Part shown: in pieces, positions 44,911-52,701 of the stretch
Layout: each line of letters starts with the position of its first letter
Position numbering within the stretch: the stretch's first letter is position 1
Program-made: the position numbers and the translations under genes
Assembly: GCA_900318175.1 (NCBI GenBank)
Contig: ONJQ01000009.1
Span: 23,291 to 87,290, forward strand
DNA from: an uncultured Bacteroidales bacterium
GTDB taxonomy: Bacteria > Bacteroidota > Bacteroidia > Bacteroidales > P3
Direction of reading: 5' to 3'
DNA length: 64,000 bases
The notes under the pieces: generated by a model
Databases searched by the model: none
Seen by the model: only the letters and a program-made list of their open reading frames with translations
Told to the model about the DNA's origin: nothing

Positions 44911-47835
44911 ATGAAAAAAGTACGTTTAATTTTCTGCTTTGTAGCCCTGTCCGTGCTCGCATGCAGCACCCTCATGGCACAAAAAACTTATCAGTACAAG
45001 ACCTATCCCAACGACCCGCTGGGTGTCCGTGAGTACACTCTGGACAACGGTCTGAAAGTTTTCATGAGTGTCTACAAAGACGCTCCCAAAATCCAGACCT
45101 ACATCGCCGTCCGTGCAGGCTCGCGCAACGACCCCCACGAGACCACCGGCCTGGCCCACTATCTTGAACACATGATGTTCAAAGGCACCCAACGCCTCGG
45201 CACCACCGACTGGGAGAAAGAGAAAGTCCTCATCCAAAAGATTGAAGACCTCTTCGAGGCCTATCGCATGTTCGACGACCCGCAGACCCGCGCCGCCATC
45301 TACCACAAGATTGACAGCCTGAGCTACGAGGCCTCGAAGATTGCCGTCGCCAATGAGTACGACAAGGCCATGACTGCCATCGGCTCCACCGGCACCAACG
45401 CCTTCACCAGCAACGACTACACCATGTATGTCGAGAACATCCCCAACAACCAGTTGGAGACCTGGTGCGAGATTCAGGCCGACCGCTTCCAGCACCTTGT
45501 CCTGCGCCTCTTCCACACCGAACTGGAGACCATCTATGAAGAGAAGAACATGAGCCTCACCAAAGACAACCGCAAGGTCAATGATGCCATGTTTGCCGCC
45601 CTCTTCCCCCACCACCCTTATGGCAACCAGACCACTCTTGGCAGCCAGGAGCACCTCAAGAACCCCTCCATGCGCAACATCCGCAACTTCGTAGCCACCT
45701 ACTACGTCCCCAACAACATCTGCATCAGCATGGCTGGCGACTTCGACCCCGACGAGGCCATCAAGATTATCGACAAGTACTGGGGCAATATGAAACCCGG
45801 CAACGTCCCCGCGCTGAAATTCGAGCGTGAGAAACCCATCACCTCCGTCATCACCAAGAACGTCTCCGGCCTCGATGCCGAGAACACCGTCCGTGCCTAC
45901 CGCCTTGACAGCGGCAACGGCAGCCACGACGCCATGCTGGCCGACCTCCTTGAGAGCGTCCTCAACAACGGCAAGTGCGGTCTCATCGACCTCAACATCA
46001 ACCAGCAGCAGCGCTGCATGGGCGCCTATGCCGGCACTTACACACTGAACGACTATGGTGCATTCATGTTTGGTGGTCAGCCCATGCAGGGCCAGACCCT
46101 CGAACAGGTACAGGCCCTCTTCGACGAGCAGATTGCCCTTGTCAAGCAAGGCAAATTCGACGACTGGATGCTCGAAGCCGCCATCAACAACATGAAACTC
46201 GCCATCATGAAGCGCGCCGAAAGCAACAACAGCCGCGCCAGCCAGATGGCCTACGCCTACGTTGAACACCGCAACTGGGGCGATGTCTGCAACGAGATCA
46301 ACGAACTCTCCAAAATCACCAAGCGCGAACTCGTAGCTTTCGCCAACCGCCTGTTCAAGGACAACAACTACGTTATCATCAACAAGCTCAAAGGCGAACC
46401 CGAACCCATCCTCAAAGTCTCCAAACCTCCCATCACCCCCATCGAGGTGGGCCGCGACAACGAGAGTGCTTTCCTCAAAGAGATCAAAGCTCGTCAGGTC
46501 AAACCCATCGAGCCCGTCTTTGTGGACTTCAGCAAGGACCTCACCAAGTCCAAACTCAAAAACGGTGCTGAAGTGCTCTATGTCCAGAACACCGAGAACA
46601 AGACCTTCAATCTCATCTACCGTTTCGACTTCGGCTACCGTGCTGGCCAACTCGGCAAGACCCTCGACCTCGCTGCCGACGTTCTTGAATACCTCGGCAC
46701 CAGCAAGCATACCCCCGACCAGCTCCAGCAGGAATTCTACAAACTGGCCTGCAACTATAGCGTCAACGTCGGACAGGAGAACATTAACATCAGCATCAGC
46801 GGTCTCAGCGAGAACATGACCAAAGCCCTCGCCCTCGTTGATGAAATCATCACCGATGTCCAGCCCAACGAGCAAGCCCTCAAGATGCTTGTCGCCCGCA
46901 TCCTCAAAGGCCGCGAAAACGCCAAGCACAACCAGCAGAACTGCTTCCGCGCCCTCGGCAACTATGGTACCTACGGTGCTGACTCCCCCACCCTCGACAT
47001 TCTCAGCGAAGCACAGTTAAAGGCCTACACCTGCCAGCAGCTCACCGATGCCCTCCACGGCCTCTTCAACTACAAGCACCGCGTCCTCTACTACGGTCCT
47101 GAAACCGTCGACAACTTCCGCGCCCTCGCCAACAACTACACCTACAAGCTCAACAAGAAAGCTCCCGCCAACAAGAAAATCACCCCCAAGGCCGTCAGCG
47201 AGAACACTGTCTACTTTGTTGACTACAACGCCAACCAGACCTACATGCGCGAGCATTTCCGTGGCGAGAAATTCAACACCAAGAACGAAGCCGTCATGGA
47301 CATCTTCAACGAGTACTTCGGTGGCTCGATGAACGCCATCGTCTTCCAGGAGATGCGTGAGAAACGCTCCCTCGCCTACAGCGCACAGAGCTACTACGCC
47401 ACCCCCAGCGACAAGGACGGCTATTTCACCAACGCTGCCATCATCGCCACCCAGAACGACAAGCTCATCGACGCCATGAACGCCTTCAACGAGCTCTTTG
47501 ATCAGATGCCCGTGGCCGAAGCCAACTTCAACATGGCCAAGGATGCCGAAATCAGTGCCATCCGCACCGCCCGCACCACCAAGATGGGCATCATCAACAG
47601 CTACCTCTACTACGAGCGCATGGGCTTCAACCCCAAAAAGAACCATGCCAAGATGCTCTTCGAAGCCTACCCCAACGTCACCATGAAAGACGTTGTCAAC
47701 TTCAACCACAAGTACATCAAAGGACAGAAGAAAGTCTACATGTGCCTCGGCAAGGAAGCCGACATGGACTTCAACGCCCTCGCCAAGTTCGGCAAGGTGA
47801 AGAAGCTGAAGCTCGAAGACATCTTCGGTTATTAA
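44911..47835 (+). CDS. M16 family zinc metallopeptidase (pitrilysin type)
   Basis: The 974-aa product has a signal sequence with a possible lipobox (SVLAC18), or cleavage after MAQ24. The inverted zinc motif is H83-Y-L-E86-H87 in TTGLAHYLEHMMFKG, and the downstream glutamate lies in LFHTELETIYEEKNMS. The first half has the Tyr/Asn-rich ENIPNNQLETWCEIQADRFQ typical of the family. The second half (from about 530) is the catalytically inactive repeat, with the RxxxY-like pair in QEMREKRSLAYSAQSYYA. It is probably a periplasmic or lipid-anchored peptidase that degrades peptides in a closed chamber. It has its own promoter and terminator. The substrate is unknown. Confidence 0.93.
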   Translation: MKKVRLIFCFVALSVLACSTLMAQKTYQYKTYPNDPLGVREYTLDNGLKVFMSVYKDAPKIQTYIAVRAGSRNDPHETTGLAHYLEHMMFKGTQRLGTTDWEKEKVLIQKIEDLFEAYRMFDDPQTRAAIYHKIDSLSYEASKIAVANEYDKAMTAIGSTGTNAFTSNDYTMYVENIPNNQLETWCEIQADRFQHLVLRLFHTELETIYEEKNMSLTKDNRKVNDAMFAALFPHHPYGNQTTLGSQEHLKNPSMRNIRNFVATYYVPNNICISMAGDFDPDEAIKIIDKYWGNMKPGNVPALKFEREKPITSVITKNVSGLDAENTVRAYRLDSGNGSHDAMLADLLESVLNNGKCGLIDLNINQQQRCMGAYAGTYTLNDYGAFMFGGQPMQGQTLEQVQALFDEQIALVKQGKFDDWMLEAAINNMKLAIMKRAESNNSRASQMAYAYVEHRNWGDVCNEINELSKITKRELVAFANRLFKDNNYVIINKLKGEPEPILKVSKPPITPIEVGRDNESAFLKEIKARQVKPIEPVFVDFSKDLTKSKLKNGAEVLYVQNTENKTFNLIYRFDFGYRAGQLGKTLDLAADVLEYLGTSKHTPDQLQQEFYKLACNYSVNVGQENINISISGLSENMTKALALVDEIITDVQPNEQALKMLVARILKGRENAKHNQQNCFRALGNYGTYGADSPTLDILSEAQLKAYTCQQLTDALHGLFNYKHRVLYYGPETVDNFRALANNYTYKLNKKAPANKKITPKAVSENTVYFVDYNANQTYMREHFRGEKFNTKNEAVMDIFNEYFGGSMNAIVFQEMREKRSLAYSAQSYYATPSDKDGYFTNAAIIATQNDKLIDAMNAFNELFDQMPVAEANFNMAKDAEISAIRTARTTKMGIINSYLYYERMGFNPKKNHAKMLFEAYPNVTMKDVVNFNHKYIKGQKKVYMCLGKEADMDFNALAKFGKVKKLKLEDIFGY

Positions 47836-47849
47836 TCAATTCTGACCTT

Positions 47850-47891
47850 ACTCGTGGTGGAACCCATGCCGTTCCACCACGAGTTATTTTT
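47850..47891 (+). terminator. Terminator between the M16 peptidase and T9SS type B cargo genes
   Basis: A perfect 14-bp stem (47850-47863 with 47871-47884, 7-nt loop) is followed by TATTTTT. The next gene's ATG is at 47894, so its ribosome-binding region falls within or right after the hairpin. Confidence 0.88.
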
Positions 47892-47893
47892 GT

Positions 47894-50284
47894 ATGAAGA
47901 TAAAACTATTCATACTCACTCTTGCGCTATTCCATGCCCTTAGCGGCATGGCACAGACCGATACTGCTTTCTGGTTTGCACCCCCAGACCTGTCCAATTT
48001 TGCCTACACCAACTACGGGGAAACCCCTGTCCGCTTAGTCTTTCACTCTTACGGCCAGCCCGCTACCGTCACTGTGGAGCAACCCGCCAACCCCTACTTC
48101 CCCACCACGCGCATCATGCTGCATCCCTATGATGTCGACACCATAGGACTGTCGTCATGGGTCGATAGTATCGAGACCAAACCCGTCAACACCGTCCTAA
48201 ACTGGGGCTTCTATATCCATTCCACCGCACCTATCACCTGCTATTACCAATGCACCTCCACCAATCGCGAGACCTACACCCTCAAAGGGCGGAATGCGCT
48301 TGGCACCGACTTCCAAGTGCTGATTCCCAAATGGCATATTGAATGGGGTTTTCCTCACGAAGGCGAAAGTTTCGAAATGATTGCCACCGAGGACAGCACT
48401 CATGTCTGGATAATGCCCCCCTCACACTTCAATGACGGCACCATCGTATTCGAAGGAGGCATCACGGCTACCGACACGGTCTCAATCACCTTGAATCGGG
48501 GGCAGAGCTACTCTATGCGGGCAAATAGTGCCTCTACCGACTTAATGAAAACCATTATCCGCTCCTCCAAGCCCATAGCAGTCAACACCACCCATTCACA
48601 ACCCTCCACTGTTCCCTACCGATACCTAAACGTGGGTGACCAAATTCTCCCCACATCCTTTTGGGGGACACGCTACGTGCCATTTTTGGAATTCCCTACT
48701 GGCATTGGTTATAGCTATGGAGCCTTGGACTATATAAACACAGGGACCTATCATTATTCTGTATCGGGCATAAGGGCCGACAGCATCAACGGCGGCTCAG
48801 TATGGTCGAAATGGTGGACGGAATTGCTCCGCCCCTCCGCCAGCCTCATGTCGTGCGACACTGCCCTTTTTCTTGAGTTTGACCGTCCCGTAGGACTGAT
48901 ACAGGAGTCGAACAAGCCCGCATGCGGAGTTGGCTGCACCATACTGCCCGATGTCGAACACTCCGGTTCCCACCAAATATCCTATCTGCGCACCGACAGT
49001 TTGTCTATCAAAATACAGATAGTGGTGAACAGCCAGGCAGCAAACCACATTCTTTTTAATTGGGACCCTACAATAATCACAGCCGCCGACTTCCAGCCAC
49101 TTGTAGGCAATCCCACCCTGTCGTGGTGCAGCAAGGAGGTGGGGCAATACCTCTCGGCCGGAGGTGTGATGCACATACAGTGCGACAGCAGCCTATTCAT
49201 ATTAGGCGTGATAGAATACGACACCAATACAGGTGCCTCATATACCATCCTGACCGACTATGCCACACCCGCTACGGTTCGATTCAACATGAACGATACC
49301 TTCTGCCAGGGCGACAGCATACACTTCTCCTATACCTCTCATAATGTTGCCTACACCCGCCTGCAAAGCCCTGACGGAGCCATGCACGATATGCTCTACG
49401 CCATCCCCAACGCCGACACCTCTCTGAGCGGACGGTATTGGCTCTATGGATACGACACCTTAGGCACCGTCCCCATAGCCATGGACTACATTGACATCAC
49501 CATCAACCCGCGCAATACTGCCGAACTGCACGACACCATCCTTCCGGAACAACTGCCATGGAGCCGCTTTGGCCTATTATTTTATGCCGAGACCGACACG
49601 GCAATATACCGGCCCGACCCCACGTCGATGTGCGACAGTCTGATAAACTACCACCTGCACATCTATGACACCATCTTCGACACCGTCCTTTACTACACCT
49701 GCGAAAGCGACCTGCCTGTGCAATACGATGATTCCCTATTCTATCAGGAAGGGCAAGGGCACTTCCAGTACACTGGTAGCCACGGCGAGGACAGCATCGT
49801 CACCTTCATTCTCCACATCATCCCTGACAGCGACACAGCTATCTGTGACACCATCACCGAAGACCAGCTGCCATGGTTTGCCTTCGACACCGTGTTCACC
49901 GACTCGGTGGCCGACTATGTCTACCACACCTACAACGAGGGGGGCTGCGACAGCACCATCCACTACAACCTCTTTATATTTTGGAACGGCGACCACTGCG
50001 ACACCACCCTCTCCTACCCCAACCTCGTCACCCCCAATGGCGACGGTGTGAACGACCGTTTCGTCATCGGCGGACTGACAGAACACAACTGTTTCAAATA
50101 TAACGAGCTCACCATCTACGACCGCTACGGTCACTGCGTCTACCACCGCCGCAACATCTCCGACGACGACTGGTGGGACCCCGCTGCCCAGCGTGCCCCC
50201 TCCGGCACCTATTTCTACTATTTCAAAGCCCACGGTGTCAACATCTGGACCCAACACCGCGGCGTTATCGAAGTGCTGGAATAG
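47894..50284 (+). CDS. Secreted protein with T9SS type B (CHU_C) sorting domain
   Basis: The 796-aa product has a signal peptide ending LSGMAQT. The first ~450 residues resemble IgGFc-binding-type repeats (THVWIMPPSHFNDGTI, LNRGQSYSMRANS, STDLMKTIIRSSKPIAVNTT). The middle has DTV/DTI-rich beta strands. The end carries the gliding-motility C-terminal domain: YPNLVTPNGDGVNDRFVIGG, YNELTIYDRYGHCVYHR, DDDWWDPAAQRAPSGTYFYY. This domain directs type B cargo through T9SS to the surface or medium. An adhesin role is an inference. The start codon lies two bases after the T tract of the upstream terminator. Confidence 0.87.
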   Translation: MKIKLFILTLALFHALSGMAQTDTAFWFAPPDLSNFAYTNYGETPVRLVFHSYGQPATVTVEQPANPYFPTTRIMLHPYDVDTIGLSSWVDSIETKPVNTVLNWGFYIHSTAPITCYYQCTSTNRETYTLKGRNALGTDFQVLIPKWHIEWGFPHEGESFEMIATEDSTHVWIMPPSHFNDGTIVFEGGITATDTVSITLNRGQSYSMRANSASTDLMKTIIRSSKPIAVNTTHSQPSTVPYRYLNVGDQILPTSFWGTRYVPFLEFPTGIGYSYGALDYINTGTYHYSVSGIRADSINGGSVWSKWWTELLRPSASLMSCDTALFLEFDRPVGLIQESNKPACGVGCTILPDVEHSGSHQISYLRTDSLSIKIQIVVNSQAANHILFNWDPTIITAADFQPLVGNPTLSWCSKEVGQYLSAGGVMHIQCDSSLFILGVIEYDTNTGASYTILTDYATPATVRFNMNDTFCQGDSIHFSYTSHNVAYTRLQSPDGAMHDMLYAIPNADTSLSGRYWLYGYDTLGTVPIAMDYIDITINPRNTAELHDTILPEQLPWSRFGLLFYAETDTAIYRPDPTSMCDSLINYHLHIYDTIFDTVLYYTCESDLPVQYDDSLFYQEGQGHFQYTGSHGEDSIVTFILHIIPDSDTAICDTITEDQLPWFAFDTVFTDSVADYVYHTYNEGGCDSTIHYNLFIFWNGDHCDTTLSYPNLVTPNGDGVNDRFVIGGLTEHNCFKYNELTIYDRYGHCVYHRRNISDDDWWDPAAQRAPSGTYFYYFKAHGVNIWTQHRGVIEVLE

Positions 50285-50303
50285 CAGCACTGGTCACCTT
50301 ACT

Positions 50304-50342
50304 GAAAAGCCCCCAAGCCGCTGAACGGTTTGGGGGCTTTTC
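50304..50342. terminator. Bidirectional terminator
   Basis: A 17-bp stem (50304-50320 with 50326-50342, one G-U pair) has A-rich and T-rich flanks, ending the plus-strand type B gene and the minus-strand FN3 protein gene, which converge here. Confidence 0.88.
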
Positions 50343-50359
50343 TGATAAGGCCAGCGCTC

Positions 50360-52654
50360 TTACTTGTTCACAATCTTGCGGGTCACCTTACCCGAAGGCG
50401 TAATGGCCTGCAACATGAACACGCCTTTTGAAGGCAGTTCCAGCCTCACGCTGCCTCCAGTACTATGCAGTGTCTGCAGCAGACTTCCGTCAATAGTGAA
50501 AAGCTGTAGCTCGGCAGGCTCATCTGAAGAGAGACTCACCTCGCAACTGCCAGTAGCGGGATTGGGATAAACCGACAGGCTCACTGCATTGACCTGCTGA
50601 ATGCCGATAGTCGTAGTGGTGAAATAGACCCACTTCATTTCACCCTCGTTATCATCTCCGCAACGGGGAAATATTTCGACATAATACTGGTGATTGGGTA
50701 AGAGATCCGGCATGTGCCAAACCCGCTCAGTAACATATTCACCCGGATTCCAGCCATCAGGATTAGATTGGTGCCCGACGGATACGTACCACCCTGTATT
50801 GTTCCGATCGGTCCAAGTAACCCTATAGCCTTCCAATCGATTGGCCGAGTTGACGGTAACACTGTCGTCCCACACCACAATAGAGTCCACTTGGGCACAG
50901 GGGGTAAGGTACCCCACAAACACCCAATCGCCATAGACGTCGTTCTCGCATACCGACCGCACACCAAAGTAGTACAGAGTATTCGGAGCCAATGCACCAG
51001 TTTCTTCCAACTCGTATATGGCAAAATGGCTTTCACTTGTAGTCGCTATAGAACCCTGCTCCACATCGGTGCCTTGCAGGCCGTATACCACCTCCCAGTG
51101 GTCAGGCTCTGAATAGCTCCACCACGATAATACATTCTGTGGAGGAGCATCATAGGTCATGCTGTGAATCTCTAAATCCAGCACCCTGGCACAGGTGTCA
51201 GGCAAGGTGGTGAACTGCCCCGAACTCCAGTCGCCATAGATACTGTCGTTGCAAACAGTGCGCACATAAACATCGTAGGAAGTATTGGCACCCAGATTGT
51301 TTAACGCATAGGTGTTGTTGGCCATGGTCACAAGAGTGCCCGTACCTTGGGCAAAGCCTGCGGAACCATATTCAAGCTCATAACGGGCAACTGCACCAGT
51401 CGTATACCAGCTTATCACCGCCTCGTGTATGTCAGGCATAGCCGTCAAACCCAGAATGGAAGAGCAGGTGTCTGGCAGCGTGGTAAACTGCAGCAAGCTC
51501 CATTCGCCATAGATAGAGTCGCTGCATACGGTACGAACATAAATATCATAGGCAGTATTGGCAGCCAAACCAGTCAATGTGTATGTATTGTTTGTCAGCG
51601 TCAACTGGGTGCCTGTCCCATGGGCAAAACCCGCCAATCCCCATTCCATCTCATATCCGCCCACTGCGGTTGTTGCGCTCCAGTTGAGGACAGCCTCGTG
51701 GATGGCGGGGAGGGAGGCAAAGGAGGCGAGAGAGGCGCAGGTGTCCGGCGTGGTGGGCGGGACAGAGTCGTGCCAGAGGACCAAGTTGTCGACACAGAGG
51801 TAGGAGCCTTGCTGCATGTTTTCGCCAGCGGAAGAGAGGATGAGGACGATGAGGGAGTCCGGAGCCTGCTCGGGGAAGGAGGACTGGAGCTGGTGGAGGG
51901 AGACATAGTCGACAGAGAAGGGAGCGTAGTTGGCCATGTCGGTGAGGGCGATGTTGGCGCCGCCGCCTACGACATCGCGCTGGTGGGTCAGGGTGTTGTA
52001 GTGGGTACCCAGGAGGAGGACGGCTCCATTGTCGCCTGAGGTGGCGGATTGGTACTTATAGCCACCTGTCAGACGGGAGGGTTGGAACCCGTTGAGTGCT
52101 ATGCCACCTGAGACGAGCTCGTTGACATCCATCAATGCCAGGGAGGCAAGGAGATCCTCTACGCTGTCCATGTTGGAGAGGAGGTTAGTGGCTATGGGGA
52201 TGAACTCTTCGAGGTCGACAGCACCCGTGGAAAGGACGGAGGGGAAAACGGTCTGGGTGAGCATGGAGTCGAGGAAGTTCTCCGCTAAGCTGTAGATGTT
52301 GGGGTTGACAAGGTCGGAGAGCATAAAAGTGTGGAGCTTGACAGCCTTGGCACTGTCCGGCACCGTGCCGGCCTCGCGGGAGACTTTGACCAACGGAAGG
52401 GTGGTGTTGAGGTTGACATTAAGTCCGAAGAGTGAGATGGTCTCGTTGACGGGATAGGCCAAGTAGTCCCACCCCGTTGGGGTAGAGAAGGTGTCATAGA
52501 CGGGCAGACTGAGCCCCATGAGGGATACGGAATAGCCCGAATGGGAGCTCCATTGTTCAAAGCTGCCGTGAGGCACCCGCATGGACGTCTGGGCACTGAG
52601 TGTGCCGCCAAGCATCAACAATGCGAGGAGAAACGAAAGGACTCTTTTTTTCAT
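50360..52654 (-). CDS. Secreted FN3-repeat protein with T9SS type A sorting domain
   Basis: The 764-aa product has a signal peptide ending GGTLSAQ. Residues ~22-310 start SMRVPHGSFEQWSSHSGYSV and end GSYLCVDNLVLW, resembling the jelly-roll carbohydrate-associated N-terminus found before sorting domains. At least two fibronectin type III units follow, each with LNWSATTAV-like and AYDIYVRTVC motifs and separated by FTTLPDTC; further FN3-like strands run to about 680. The end is a T9SS type A domain (LSVYPNPATGSCEVSL, KGVFMLQAITPSGKVTRKI). It should be displayed on the cell surface. It lies 47 nt after the transglutaminase gene. Ligand unknown. Confidence 0.87.
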   Translation of the reverse strand: MKKRVLSFLLALLMLGGTLSAQTSMRVPHGSFEQWSSHSGYSVSLMGLSLPVYDTFSTPTGWDYLAYPVNETISLFGLNVNLNTTLPLVKVSREAGTVPDSAKAVKLHTFMLSDLVNPNIYSLAENFLDSMLTQTVFPSVLSTGAVDLEEFIPIATNLLSNMDSVEDLLASLALMDVNELVSGGIALNGFQPSRLTGGYKYQSATSGDNGAVLLLGTHYNTLTHQRDVVGGGANIALTDMANYAPFSVDYVSLHQLQSSFPEQAPDSLIVLILSSAGENMQQGSYLCVDNLVLWHDSVPPTTPDTCASLASFASLPAIHEAVLNWSATTAVGGYEMEWGLAGFAHGTGTQLTLTNNTYTLTGLAANTAYDIYVRTVCSDSIYGEWSLLQFTTLPDTCSSILGLTAMPDIHEAVISWYTTGAVARYELEYGSAGFAQGTGTLVTMANNTYALNNLGANTSYDVYVRTVCNDSIYGDWSSGQFTTLPDTCARVLDLEIHSMTYDAPPQNVLSWWSYSEPDHWEVVYGLQGTDVEQGSIATTSESHFAIYELEETGALAPNTLYYFGVRSVCENDVYGDWVFVGYLTPCAQVDSIVVWDDSVTVNSANRLEGYRVTWTDRNNTGWYVSVGHQSNPDGWNPGEYVTERVWHMPDLLPNHQYYVEIFPRCGDDNEGEMKWVYFTTTTIGIQQVNAVSLSVYPNPATGSCEVSLSSDEPAELQLFTIDGSLLQTLHSTGGSVRLELPSKGVFMLQAITPSGKVTRKIVNK

Positions 52655-52701
52655 GATATTAATGTTTTAATGGTTGATAGCGGACGATAGATTGACGGAG
52701 G

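Noticed and set aside
44926-46929. 667-codon open frame on the minus strand
   Set aside because: It is antisense to the M16 peptidase, which has a signal sequence, a zinc motif, a promoter and a terminator. The antisense product is Val/Asp/Gly-rich with no motif.
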